Of a DNA stretch of 64,000 nucleotides, positions 52,024 to 60,905 are shown piece by piece. The notes under the pieces are model-generated. The model searched no databases, was not told where the DNA came from, and saw only the letters and a list, made by a program, of their open reading frames with translations. Source of the DNA: G963674665 sp963674665 (GTDB lineage Bacteria; Desulfobacterota; Desulfovibrionia; Desulfovibrionales; Desulfovibrionaceae); contig CAXXPL010000009.1 of NCBI GenBank assembly GCA_963674665.2, positions 496,001-560,000 of the forward strand, read 5' to 3'. A program made the position numbers and the translations under genes. The first letter of the stretch is position 1. Every line of letters starts with the position of its first letter.

Positions 52024-54068
52024 TCGGCCACCTCCCCGATCATGGCCACGATCTCGCGCTCAAGCTCCTTGATTTCGGCCTCGATCTCGGCCAGGGGGCG
52101 CGGCGGCATGTAGGTGTAAAAGTGGCGCGTGAGCGGAATCTCGTAGCCCACCTTGGTCTTGCTGTCGTCGATCCAGGCGTCGGGAACGTGGGGCAGGACC
52201 TCGCGTTGGAAGTAGTCCTGAATGCTCTCCTTGAGGGGCACGATCTCGGTATCGCGCAGGGAGCTGTCCGGCTCGGGGTTGCCCCTGGCGTCCGTGCAGA
52301 TGGCGGCGGTCTCGTCACGCTCTCCCAAGGCCGCGAGAATGGCCTTCACTTCGGTCGCGGCCAGGCGGACATCTGTTGCCTTGGCCGTGGCTTTAAGGTC
52401 CTTCAGGAAGGTCTTTCGGTCCTTGTAGAGCTTGCCAGGAGCAAGTGCCGCCAGAAGGTCCAAGATTTCCTGTTGCCGCGCCTGACCGGCCCGTATCTCG
52501 CGCTCTTTTGCCACAGGGGCCTTTTTCTTGCTTGCGGCCAGGTTGCGAAAGGCGGTCTCCTGCTCCAGCAGGGCAATGCGCTCGGGCGCGGCCTGGAAGT
52601 TGAGTTTCAGGGGGCGCTCCACAGTGATCTTGTGGTAGCCGAAGTCCTCGTTGTCAAAGACCTTGGACTTCACACCGTTGGTGAAGTCGCCGTAGATACG
52701 GCAGATGTCACCGATCTGGTCGGGGCGGCTGCCATTCCCCCCATTGTTGCCGTTCCCCTCGCTGATTTCGTTGCGTTTGTTGCCCAGGCTCTTGCGCATC
52801 TTCACGAAGTGCTCGCGAGCGTCGAGGAGCTGGACCTTGCCCTTGCGGCGGGGGGCCTTGCGGTTGGTGAGCACCCAGACATAGGTGAAGATGCCCGTGT
52901 TATAGAAGAGCTGGTCCGGCAGAGCCACAATGGCTTCCAGCCAGTCGTTCTCAATGATCCAGCGTCTGATCTCGGATTCTCCGCTCCCGGCGTCGCCCGT
53001 GAACAGGGGCGAGCCGTTGAACACGATGCCGATGCGCGAGCCGCCGTCCTTAGGGGCGCGCATCTTGGAAATCATGTGTTGCAGAAAGAGCAGGGCGCCG
53101 TCATTGATGCGCGGCAGTCCGGCCCCAAAGCGCCCCTCGTAGCCCTGGTTCTCGTACTCGGCACGGATGAACCGCTCCTGCTGCTTCCAGGAGACGCCAA
53201 AGGGCGGGTTGGCCAGCATGTAGTCGAAGGTCTCCTCCTGGAAGTGGTCCTGGCTGAAGGTGTCGCCCTGCTTGATGTTGTCCGAGTTCTCGCCCTTGAT
53301 GAGCATGTCCGACTTGCAGACGGCGTAGGACTCGTCGTTCCAGTCCTGACCGAACAGGTGGGGCGATGCCTCGCTGTTGAGTTCGTGGATGTAGGCCTCG
53401 GCGGTGGAGAGCATGCCGCCGGTGCCGCAGGCTGGGTCGTAGATGGTCTTGACGATGTGGCTCTTGGCGATGTCCTCTTCCTCCATGAGCAGAAGGTTGA
53501 CCATGAGCTTGATGACCTCGCGCGGGGTGAAGTGCTCCCCGGCTTCTTCGTTGGATTGCTCGGCGCCGATTCTGATCAGTTCCTCGAACACGTAGCCCAT
53601 CTGCATGTTGTCCACGCGCTGCGGGCTCAGGTCGGTGTTATTGAAGGCCTTGACCACCTCGTAGAGCAGGTTCTTGTCGTTCATGCGCTCGATCTGCGTA
53701 CCGAAATCGAAACGCTCCATGATGTGGCGGACATTGGCCGAGAAGGCGCTGATGTAGCTGTTCAGATTGGGGGCGATATTGTTGGGGTCGTCCAGGAGCT
53801 TGGTGAAATCGAGCCTGGAGACATTATAGAAATCCTCGTCCGTGACCTCGCAAAGCTTGGCCTGGACGATATTTTCGGACTTGCCTTCCAGCTTGCCGTA
53901 TTCGGCCAGGGCCTGCTCCTTGGTGGGGGCGAGCACGCAGTCAAAACGTCTGAGCACGGTCAGGGGCAGGATGACCTTACGGTACTCGTTGCGCTTGTAC
54001 GGACCGCGCAGCAGGTTGCAGATGGACCAGATGAAGTTGGCGAGCTGGGAATGTGTTTCGGGCGACAT
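52020..54068 (-). CDS. hsdM: Type I DNA methyltransferase subunit M
   Basis: 682 residues. HsdM N-terminal helical domain (FIWSICNLLRGPYKRNEYRK), SAM-binding motif I DPACGTGGML near 208 and catalytic motif IV NPPFGVSW near 283, the signature of N6-adenine methyltransferases. The C-terminal extension (about 500-682) is longer than in EcoKI M and contains a coiled coil (LAEIEAEIKELEREIVAM). First gene of the operon, with about 220 bases upstream for its promoter. Intact. Confidence 0.93.
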   Translation of the reverse strand: MSPETHSQLANFIWSICNLLRGPYKRNEYRKVILPLTVLRRFDCVLAPTKEQALAEYGKLEGKSENIVQAKLCEVTDEDFYNVSRLDFTKLLDDPNNIAPNLNSYISAFSANVRHIMERFDFGTQIERMNDKNLLYEVVKAFNNTDLSPQRVDNMQMGYVFEELIRIGAEQSNEEAGEHFTPREVIKLMVNLLLMEEEDIAKSHIVKTIYDPACGTGGMLSTAEAYIHELNSEASPHLFGQDWNDESYAVCKSDMLIKGENSDNIKQGDTFSQDHFQEETFDYMLANPPFGVSWKQQERFIRAEYENQGYEGRFGAGLPRINDGALLFLQHMISKMRAPKDGGSRIGIVFNGSPLFTGDAGSGESEIRRWIIENDWLEAIVALPDQLFYNTGIFTYVWVLTNRKAPRRKGKVQLLDAREHFVKMRKSLGNKRNEISEGNGNNGGNGSRPDQIGDICRIYGDFTNGVKSKVFDNEDFGYHKITVERPLKLNFQAAPERIALLEQETAFRNLAASKKKAPVAKEREIRAGQARQQEILDLLAALAPGKLYKDRKTFLKDLKATAKATDVRLAATEVKAILAALGERDETAAICTDARGNPEPDSSLRDTEIVPLKESIQDYFQREVLPHVPDAWIDDSKTKVGYEIPLTRHFYTYMPPRPLAEIEAEIKELEREIVAMIGEVAE

Positions 54069-54289
54069 ATTGCGGTCTCTTTTGTCGGTCAGTTGTCAAT
54101 CATACTCGAAAAGGGATATATATCCCCTCCGAAAATTCAGTGAGTTGCGGCATGCACTTGCCGAAGCGGATAGACAAGGCGAACACAATGTATGGCTGAA
54201 ATTAGTTATCAGCCACATGCGCACTCTGACAAGGGCTTCTCCTGCAAAGACGCAAAATTGAACGCCTTCGCAGGAGAGATGCGCATTAT

Positions 54290-54910
54290 TCATCGGCTAA
54301 AAGAGCGGCCTTGTTCTTCAGAACCGAACCGGCTTGGTAATACGCGTCGAACACGCTGGTGCTTTTGTGGCCTGTCAGAGCCATGGCTTCGTTGCGCGAA
54401 ACGCCTTGAAGACCAGTGTCGGTGACAAATCGGAAGCGCAGGCTGTGGGCTCCGAATTGCTATTGGGCAACGCTTGGCATTTTGGCACTGCGTTGCACGA
54501 TACGAGACTGTTCGCGGCGAACTTCACCTATTTTTTCCGCCAACGTGGATTGCGCGGAATATGTACCCATGCGTGATGCGTCCGGCCTTGAGCCATGCGC
54601 ACAACGCTTTTGCGGCGCGGCCCAGAACGGGCACTTCGCGGCCTTTACCAGCCTGATCGGTTTTCGATCGCGGCAGGCGGTAGATGTAGCCGTCCTCGAC
54701 TACAGCCAGGTCCTCGATCTTGGCGGTGGCGACCTCCGAACGACTACGGCCACCATAGGTGTAGGCAAAGGGAATCTAGGTCTGATTGCGCTTTCCGCTC
54801 GGGTCGCCGTCACTGGTCTCGAAAGAGGCGTTGACGATGTCCACCGTGGCCAAGCTGTTGGCTCCAGAACGTGCTTTGCGCCTGAAAGCACCAATGCGGT
54901 GTATACAAAG
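54290..54910 (-). pseudogene. Decayed second tyrosine integrase
   Basis: Minus-strand translation gives PFAYTYGGRSRSEVATAKIE, then YIYRLPRSKTDQAGKGREV, and after a stop and frame change GAHSLRFRFVTDTGLQGVSR and MALTGHKSTSVFDAYYQAGS, i.e. the Arg, HxLR, GHK and Tyr boxes of a tyrosine recombinase. Stops and shifts interrupt it and the N-terminus is missing. It differs from the active integrase at the other end, so it probably belonged to an element captured earlier. Confidence 0.8.
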
Positions 54911-55161
54911 GCCTTTTAGGTGCAATATGATGAATTCGGTGATTAGGGATAGGGGGAGGGGGTAGGCTTCACTGCGTCAACAGGCAGTGATAGCTCTGGC
55001 CCTGAAGTTGGCAAGGTGTAATGAACAAGCATGGTGACATGGAGGGCCTGTCCTGGGTCGGATAGGCCTTTTTTGTGGCTCACAATGGTGGGAGGCTGCA
55101 TGAAGGAGCGCGAAACGGCTTGAAATGGTATGTAGCGGGGTGAAATCGTTGATTTTTGTGT

Positions 55162-55207
55162 CCTTTCACGCCGGCGACAGGGGTTCAAATCCCCTTGGGG
55201 ACGCCAA
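55162..55207 (+). other. Right attachment site (3' part of tRNA-Glu)
   Basis: Identical over 46 bases to 8063-8108. The 5' part of the tRNA is absent here, so no functional tRNA is encoded. Confidence 0.92.
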
Positions 55208-55215
55208 GAAATTTC

Positions 55216-55249
55216 AGGCGGTTAGAGTCAAACTCTGGCCGCCTTTCTT
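55216..55249 (+). terminator. Original terminator of the tRNA-Gln/tRNA-Glu unit
   Basis: AGGCGG-tt-AGAGT-caa-ACTCT-gg-CCGCCT followed by TTTCTT, nine bases past the right att site. In the uninterrupted chromosome it would stand just after tRNA-Glu. Confidence 0.8.
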
Positions 55250-55397
55250 GCTCTGGAAGTATCCCGGGAAGCGGTTTCAGGGCATGGGCTCTACTACCGG
55301 TCCAATGAAACAAGGGCGGCTTTTGGGCCGCCCCTGATGTTTCGTATCCAATTTACTGTGCAAGGTGCCGTCTCCGGCCTTTTTCTGCCCCTGGCGC

Positions 55398-57026
55398 TCA
55401 TGACGCCTTGGACAGGTGCTTTTGCATCTGTTCCGCATGCTCCTTCTTGAGGTGCGAGTGATGCTCCAGTGTGTCCAGCAGATCTTCCATGGCCTGGTGG
55501 TCTTCGCAGGCGTCGTGCTCCTCGAGCACGGTCTGCAGGCTCTCGTCGAGAATCCACAGCCCCAGGTCGGTGCGGGCGATCACCGTTGTCCAGCCGTCCT
55601 CCGCGCCGATGCCTCCAAAGGAGATGTCCGCCGTCTCCGCAGTGTAGTCGTCGCAATAAGCGCAGGCCTTGCGTTTTATAAAGCTCAGTTCATCCAACGG
55701 GATATGGCGCTCCTCTCCGTTGGCGAGTTTGAGGATGAGGTCCTTTTTGATGTTCACCTTGACCACGTCGTCCCACTTGAAATCACCGATGGCCTCGACC
55801 TTCTGCCGCCGCCTGTCTCCAAACACATAGTTTCCGGAGCAGAACAGCCCCAGGGTGCAGTAGATGGAGTCCGAGGGCACCACACCCAGGGTCTGCATCT
55901 TGCACACCGTGTTGATCTGACACGGGGTGCCCACAAGGGCCACGCGCTGCAGCCCCCTTTCCGCGATGCTGCCCAGGGCGCCGACCTGCGGCGCGTAGGA
56001 GGTGTAGTCCCGGGTGTAGAGTGAAACAGCGCTTCCCGAGTGGTCATAGCTGCTGCCCGCGGACTCCAGGACCTCCTCGCGGTCCATTGCCAGCCAGGGT
56101 ATTCTCTGGAATGGCCTGATCTGACGCGTCACGGCAGCGCCGTCGATCTCGTCCTTGTCAAAGAGGTGGGTGAGGATGGCGGTGACCGCGCCCCCGTCCG
56201 TGGCGCGTTTGCGGATTTCAGGGTCCCGCGCCCGGACCACCGAGAGCCTGGCTATCTTGCCCATGGGCGGGTGCCAGGCGATGCGCCGTTTCACCTGATC
56301 GTCCAGGAGCCCGATGGCGGGGCAGATCATGTAGCACACGCCGCATTCGATGCACTTTTCAGGATCGCGAAAACGCGGCCGTCCTCTTTCGGAAAATTCC
56401 AGGGCGCCGTAGTTCATGGCCGAGCAGAAGGTGACGCAGCCACCACACTGATGGCAGAGGCCGGGGCGGTGCACTTCCTCCATGAGATCCCTGAAGGTCT
56501 TGAGGACGGGTCGATGATTCTCGGCCTGCTTGCGGTCGACGAACTCCTTGACCCGGGCTTCGAGATAGCGGGCCTGGGAGACTATTTCGTCCTTTGATAT
56601 ACGCCGGATGCTTCGGGCGAACTGGGTCACGAGTTCATGGCTCATGCCCGTGACGGTCTCCACGACGTCGAGGTCGACCTCGCCGTTCTCGGTCAGAAGG
56701 CCGCAGCCGCCGATGATGCCCAGGAACTCGCCGTCCACGAACACCGGCACGCACATCTTGAGCAGCCCCGCCTCGCATTCGCCGATGACGATGCGCTGCT
56801 CCCGTCTGGCAATAGAGGACATGGCCTGGTGGGAGAGCCCGCAGATGTTCGCGGCCTTTCGCGGGTTGCCCTTGATGACGGAGCAGAGGGGGTTGGCCCA
56901 TTTTTTCTGCTTGGTGATGCGCTCACCGCCGGATCCGAAGGCATAGGCGTTCATGCCCGAGCGCTCATAGAAGTCCATGTCGAACTCCAGCCATTTTTCC
57001 AAGGATAACAGGTCCGTCAGATCCAT
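55398..57026 (-). CDS. PocR sensor / ferredoxin / FrhB-type reductase fusion
   Basis: 542 residues. Residues about 10-135 are a PocR ligand-binding domain (KKWANPLCSVIKGNPRKAA, GECEAGLLKMCVPVF, FLGIIGGCGLL). Then two 4Fe-4S clusters (CHQCGGCVTFC; CIECGVCYMIC near 195-245), then an FrhB/FdhB-type flavin domain (ATDGGAVTAILTHLF, VALVGTPCQI, SFIKRKACAYCDDYTAETAD) that normally passes electrons between flavin, ferredoxin and F420 or other partners. Fusing a sensor domain to such an electron carrier is unusual. Last gene of a three-gene operon with a Sat-like protein and a stand-alone PocR protein, 41 bases after the Sat-like gene. A role in sulfur-compound reduction is inferred. Confidence 0.85.
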   Translation of the reverse strand: MDLTDLLSLEKWLEFDMDFYERSGMNAYAFGSGGERITKQKKWANPLCSVIKGNPRKAANICGLSHQAMSSIARREQRIVIGECEAGLLKMCVPVFVDGEFLGIIGGCGLLTENGEVDLDVVETVTGMSHELVTQFARSIRRISKDEIVSQARYLEARVKEFVDRKQAENHRPVLKTFRDLMEEVHRPGLCHQCGGCVTFCSAMNYGALEFSERGRPRFRDPEKCIECGVCYMICPAIGLLDDQVKRRIAWHPPMGKIARLSVVRARDPEIRKRATDGGAVTAILTHLFDKDEIDGAAVTRQIRPFQRIPWLAMDREEVLESAGSSYDHSGSAVSLYTRDYTSYAPQVGALGSIAERGLQRVALVGTPCQINTVCKMQTLGVVPSDSIYCTLGLFCSGNYVFGDRRRQKVEAIGDFKWDDVVKVNIKKDLILKLANGEERHIPLDELSFIKRKACAYCDDYTAETADISFGGIGAEDGWTTVIARTDLGLWILDESLQTVLEEHDACEDHQAMEDLLDTLEHHSHLKKEHAEQMQKHLSKAS

Positions 57027-57067
57027 GGAGGTCCTCCTTTTGTGTTCTTGAAACGCTCCACGCGACC

Positions 57068-58318
57068 TTAAAACTTGTTCAGCGTGAAGATGGGATTACG
57101 CTTCACGAGATACTCCTGGGTCACGTAGCCGTCCCCGAATCCGTACTTGTCAGCGGCGCCGATGGTGGTGTCGAAGACCTCGGAGCGCAGCAGGTGCATT
57201 GGGGGCCTGACTCCGGTGGAGAGCAGGCTGCACACGCTCTGGGACTCGATCTTCTGGGTGCGGTTGTTGTGGCCGCAGAAGTCGGAATAGGTCATGCCGC
57301 CGCATTGCTCACAGTAGAACCACTCCTTGCTCAGCACCGAGGAGATGCCCAGGTCCGGGAGATCCCGGAAGGCATAGTGGGCGGCCCAGGAGTCGGCGGT
57401 CCCTTCGGGCTGGGCGTGGTTCTTGCCGAACACATGTCCGGTGCAGCCCAGGTTCTTGCGCATGATGGCGTGCATCACAGCCTCCCTTGGGCCGGCGTAC
57501 CAACGGTCCCAGAGCATCATGCTGACCACGTGGGTGTTGTCGCGAAAGTAACCCGCATTGACGAGCTCCTTGTGGCAGAGCAGCACGCACTCGTCGATGC
57601 AGTCGCCGAGGCGCTTTTCGCCGACCGCGCAGCTGACGAGCATGCCCTTGGCCTGGTGCAGGAACCAGGACGCCTTCATGAGCCACTCATGTCCGAGATG
57701 TGGAACGCTGGTGGTGTGGAAGGCCAGGACGCGGTTCCAATGACGGCGGCGGAATTTCTCCCGCAGGGTCTTTGGGGTGAAGAAGAACTGATCGTAGGGA
57801 TCGTGAAACACGGGCGGGTTGATCAGCCATACAGGGCCGCTGAGGAAGCGGTCACTCAGGGCGTGCACCGCCTTGACGCCCGGGTGGTCCACGTTGTTCA
57901 TCCCGTAGATGCTGCGGATCATGGCGTCCTTGTCAAAGGAGAAGATCTCGTCGACCTGGAGCACGGCAAAGGGAATGTTGTGGTACTCCATGAGGACGTA
58001 GTCGCCTTCCTTGATGCCAAGCTGCTTCTCGGTCTCCGGGGTGATGTCGCAGACAATGGGCAGGGACCAGAGATGCCCGCTGCTCAGGGTCATGTTGTTG
58101 CAGACGCTCTCCACTTCCTTGCGGTTCATGAATCCCTCGAGGGGAGAGTAGAAGCCGTAGGCGATGTTGATCAGGTTCCTGGCGCAGGTACCCCTGATGC
58201 GCAACACCGCGGCACAGTCGTCCACCATCTGCACCGCCTTTTCCTTGTCCGCGACACACCTGTCCACCAGGGTCCCGCCGTGGGGAGACAAAGCGTTGTC
58301 AACATGTTGCATATTCAT
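57068..58318 (-). CDS. ATP-sulfurylase-like protein lacking the QxRN motif
   Basis: 416 residues, same length and order as bacterial sulfate adenylyltransferase: N-terminal PUA-like domain (FYSPLEGFMNRKEV), catalytic domain and the zinc site CEQCGG...DFCGH (Cys336, Cys339, Cys348, His350). HLGH (207-210) and YAGPREA (274-280) are kept. The sulfate/ATP-binding QTRN or QLRN is replaced by HTTS at 201-204, the GRDHA motif reads GKNHA (298-302), and SGTxxR is not recognisable. True Sat forms APS from ATP and sulfate; with these changes the substrate is probably altered or activity lost. Between two PocR-domain genes. Not named sat for this reason. Confidence 0.85.
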   Translation of the reverse strand: MNMQHVDNALSPHGGTLVDRCVADKEKAVQMVDDCAAVLRIRGTCARNLINIAYGFYSPLEGFMNRKEVESVCNNMTLSSGHLWSLPIVCDITPETEKQLGIKEGDYVLMEYHNIPFAVLQVDEIFSFDKDAMIRSIYGMNNVDHPGVKAVHALSDRFLSGPVWLINPPVFHDPYDQFFFTPKTLREKFRRRHWNRVLAFHTTSVPHLGHEWLMKASWFLHQAKGMLVSCAVGEKRLGDCIDECVLLCHKELVNAGYFRDNTHVVSMMLWDRWYAGPREAVMHAIMRKNLGCTGHVFGKNHAQPEGTADSWAAHYAFRDLPDLGISSVLSKEWFYCEQCGGMTYSDFCGHNNRTQKIESQSVCSLLSTGVRPPMHLLRSEVFDTTIGAADKYGFGDGYVTQEYLVKRNPIFTLNKF

Positions 58319-58355
58319 GACGCACCTCCTTGCACACTTTGCACAGTAAGTGTTT

Positions 58356-58847
58356 TCAGCATATTCCCATGAACCGTTGTTTCAGGTATTGGCCGAGGTT
58401 TTCGATCTCCTGTGGCAGCAGCCTGCCTATATCCCCGGACAGTTCGCGAATCTGCGAAATGCCCAGCCCAGTGGCGCTCTGTACCGTCATGGCATCGATC
58501 TGTCCTTTTTGATGCAGCAGCCCGCAGCCGCCCACCAGTCCTAGAAAGACGTCATTGTTCCAGACAGGTATGCAGAGGATGAGAAAACCCGCCCGGCAGG
58601 TGGAGACCAAAAGCGCGTTTTTCGTTTCCGGGGCATTGTCGTAAAGCGATTGCAACCTGCCGCAAATCATGGACTGGCCCCTTGGATCTCTTCGTATGGC
58701 AGGGCACAGAGGGTTTGCCCATTTCCTGTACGCCGTGACACGCACGCCATCTTCGTCGATCACGCAGCTGTTGAGCCCGGTGCGTTCGTTGAGTTCTTTT
58801 TCAAACTGCACCCAGCTGTCCCATGCAGTGCATTCGCTTATCTTCAT
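58356..58847 (-). CDS. Stand-alone PocR ligand-binding domain protein
   Basis: 163 residues, essentially one PocR domain: RKWANPLCPAIRRDPRGQS, STCRAGFLILCIPVW, FLGLVGGCGLL, with conserved cysteines in all three blocks. PocR domains bind small ligands in regulators and may hold a metal or cluster through these cysteines. It lacks an output domain. The same domain heads the FrhB fusion two genes downstream, so the pair may form a hetero-oligomeric sensor. First gene of the operon, 37 bases before the Sat-like gene. Confidence 0.82.
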   Translation of the reverse strand: MKISECTAWDSWVQFEKELNERTGLNSCVIDEDGVRVTAYRKWANPLCPAIRRDPRGQSMICGRLQSLYDNAPETKNALLVSTCRAGFLILCIPVWNNDVFLGLVGGCGLLHQKGQIDAMTVQSATGLGISQIRELSGDIGRLLPQEIENLGQYLKQRFMGIC

Positions 58848-59006
58848 GGCGTTGTGCCCAATTCAGGTATGCTTATCCGTGTTGAGAACTGGTTCATGAT
58901 CATATTGTAAAGAGCATAAAGTATACCAAGATGCGCAAATAAAGCAGAAAGTAAAGACGGTACATATCAAGCTATTATATTTCCTATTTGCCAACTCCAA
59001 AATGTT

Positions 59007-60905
59007 TCAATGATCCTGAATCGTACAATATGACATATTGTAAAGTGACAAAGTGTCACATGGCCTGAATTGCGACGGTGCCGCAGCTCCAATGGGCATG
59101 TCACAGCGCGGGGCAAGGCCCTTGGTTAGAATCTTCAGGCTCTTCCGGAAGCCATCGCCATAAATCGGATCGTGATAGGTATCATGGCAGGGGAGACACG
59201 GTGCCACGGAAAGGATCCCTTGAATTTCACGGGGCAGGAACGCGCGTTCTTTGCCGTGGAGAGCGGCGTCGGGACGGGGAAAGATCACCCGCCCCGGCGG
59301 TAGTGCGGAAACGAATCTCGAGGCCGGGGAGTCGTAGACAGGGATTACTGTTCGGCCACGCCCCCTGTCCCAACTTCCCGCACCCAACCCCATGGACTCG
59401 GGGCGCAGGTGGCAATCCTCGCAGCTACGCGAACCCTTTTGCGTCGAGTGGGGGTCGAATGAGGTCCACAGACTCCTGGCCAGGGACTCTTCGGCAAGAT
59501 ACCGGTCTTGGTGGTCAAAGACCGAGACCTGGATTTGGCATGGAGAAAGGGGTGCGATGGCGAGTTTCCTGTCCTGAGCATTGACCAGGGCCAAGGGCGG
59601 ACGCGTGAAGCGCATGAATGATCGCGCCTCGGTCCACCGTCCAAGCGTTTCCCGCCCCAGGATGTGGTCGGATTGCCGCTCCCCCTTGTGCAGGGTCAAG
59701 TGACAGCCATAACACTGGGGCATGAACCAGGAGTGGCAGGCCTGGCAAGACAGGCGTTCGTGGCCTGGCATGGAGTGATGTGCGGCTGGCCGCGGAGACG
59801 GGGCGATGAACAAGGTCTTGCCGTCCAGTTTGCGGTGGAGAACTGTTCCGCCCTGTCCAGGAGAGGGGCGCAAAGTGTAGAGCGGTGAACCCTTGCGCGC
59901 ACGGGCCACCGCTTCCGGCGTCACTTCCGGGACCAGACCGTTGCAGCGTGCGAGCCGCGCCGCGTCCTCAGGCGCTGTGGGCTCCCTGCGGAACACCGGG
60001 ACATGGCAGTCGTTGCAGGTGATCTCCAATTGTCCCTTGAGGGATTCGTGTGCAATGCCGTCCCCCATGACCTCGGCGCCGGTGTGACAGTCTATGCAGA
60101 CCATGCCCGCCCTGAAGTGCACGTCGGGCGGGATGTTGAGGTAGTGCCGCCCCCCGGAGAGAATTCGCGGTCCTGGCAGGCCCGAGGAGAAGGGGGTGCC
60201 GTAGCCATCGTCCTCCAGCTTGCCCTGATAGGTGAGACCCACCCTGGCCGAGCGGTTGTGGCAGCGTACGCAGTTTTCCAGGGGAATGCGGGTGGAGAGC
60301 GCCGCATGGACGAGCCTGGAGCGGTCTTCGGAAACATCGCGGGCCTCCTGGGTCACGTGGCAGGCGCCGCACCCCCCGCCGCGTCTCGCGGCTTCGGACT
60401 CCCCGTCCTGGCGCGGCTTCCAGAGGTGGCACGAGCCGCATAGCTTGGCAAAGCAATCGCGTCCCGGCGTTCCGGGGACTTGCCCGGAACTGTGGAGCGT
60501 GGTCACCGAATCGGCTCCAGCGCCGGACCAGAGTCTGTCCATTGCCTTGAGCATCCCCCGGTTTGTGGCCATTACCGAGTTTACCACCCGACCGGGTATG
60601 TCCGGATGACATGACGCTGCTCCGCAGGTTTGGGCGGCAAAACGCAGCTCGCCGGGGTTGTTCACCAGGCCGGAGTGGGCGCGTTTTTTGTCCAGGGCCT
60701 GGGGGTTTCCCAGGTGACATGGGCTGCATCCCATGACCTTGACAGGATGCCCCGGACCAGGGGCCGTGACCTCGGCGTGACAGGCCAGGCAGGCCTCGCC
60801 CCCAGGGTTCCGCAACAGCGAGCGCGCACGCTCCTCGTGCAGCAGCCACAGCCCAAGGAGCAGGGCGCAGGCCAGGCAAAGCAGCGGGGAGCGCAGGGAG
60901 CTCAT
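59007..60905 (-). CDS. Periplasmic multihaem cytochrome c (about 12 haems)
   Basis: 632 residues. Sec signal or membrane anchor (LLCLACALLLGLWLL), then 11 CxxCH haem sites (CLACH, CSPCH, CGSCH, CGACH, CVRCH, CIDCH, CNDCH, CQACH, CYGCH, CEDCH, CLPCH) and one CGAASCH that could hold a twelfth. It would accept electrons from the Rieske/cytochrome b partner and pass them across the periplasm. Start at ATG 60905, overlapping the cytochrome b stop by one base; a longer frame to 61286 lies over cytochrome b and is not used. The last 20 residues overlap two palindromes and may be poorly conserved. Confidence 0.88.
   Translation of the reverse strand: MSSLRSPLLCLACALLLGLWLLHEERARSLLRNPGGEACLACHAEVTAPGPGHPVKVMGCSPCHLGNPQALDKKRAHSGLVNNPGELRFAAQTCGAASCHPDIPGRVVNSVMATNRGMLKAMDRLWSGAGADSVTTLHSSGQVPGTPGRDCFAKLCGSCHLWKPRQDGESEAARRGGGCGACHVTQEARDVSEDRSRLVHAALSTRIPLENCVRCHNRSARVGLTYQGKLEDDGYGTPFSSGLPGPRILSGGRHYLNIPPDVHFRAGMVCIDCHTGAEVMGDGIAHESLKGQLEITCNDCHVPVFRREPTAPEDAARLARCNGLVPEVTPEAVARARKGSPLYTLRPSPGQGGTVLHRKLDGKTLFIAPSPRPAAHHSMPGHERLSCQACHSWFMPQCYGCHLTLHKGERQSDHILGRETLGRWTEARSFMRFTRPPLALVNAQDRKLAIAPLSPCQIQVSVFDHQDRYLAEESLARSLWTSFDPHSTQKGSRSCEDCHLRPESMGLGAGSWDRGRGRTVIPVYDSPASRFVSALPPGRVIFPRPDAALHGKERAFLPREIQGILSVAPCLPCHDTYHDPIYGDGFRKSLKILTKGLAPRCDMPIGAAAPSQFRPCDTLSLYNMSYCTIQDH
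59024..59059. promoter_or_regulatory. Two palindromes upstream of the PocR operon
   Basis: TACAATATG-a-CATATTGTA (59024-59042) and GTGACA-aag-TGTCAC (59045-59059) lie side by side, about 180 bases upstream of the PocR gene and over the end of the cytochrome gene. The second resembles a CRP/FNR-class operator; either may also stop transcription. Function unproven. Confidence 0.4.

Larger units (their letters stand above)
8063..55207. mobile_element. Composite genomic island integrated in tRNA-Glu (about 47 kb)
   Basis: Bounded by identical 46-base repeats made of the 3' part of tRNA-Glu. The integrase gene lies just inside the left repeat and points to it. Inside are replication and recombination genes of a phage-satellite type, a type II secretion block, RHS toxin cassettes, IS elements and a type I restriction operon. 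No capsid, tail or conjugation genes are seen, so it would need help to move between cells. At the right end the usual hairpin terminator of the tRNA unit resumes, confirming that both flanks are host DNA. Confidence 0.9.

Noticed and set aside
52122..54143. 673-residue plus-strand frame opposite hsdM
   Set aside because: Antisense to hsdM, which has both methylase motifs; the shadow has none.
8063..55207. Complete prophage or conjugative element
   Set aside because: No capsid, portal, tail, lysis, relaxase or mating-pair genes are present.
57194..58372. 392-residue plus-strand frame opposite the Sat-like gene
   Set aside because: Mirror of a conserved coding frame; no ribosome site and no recognisable domain.
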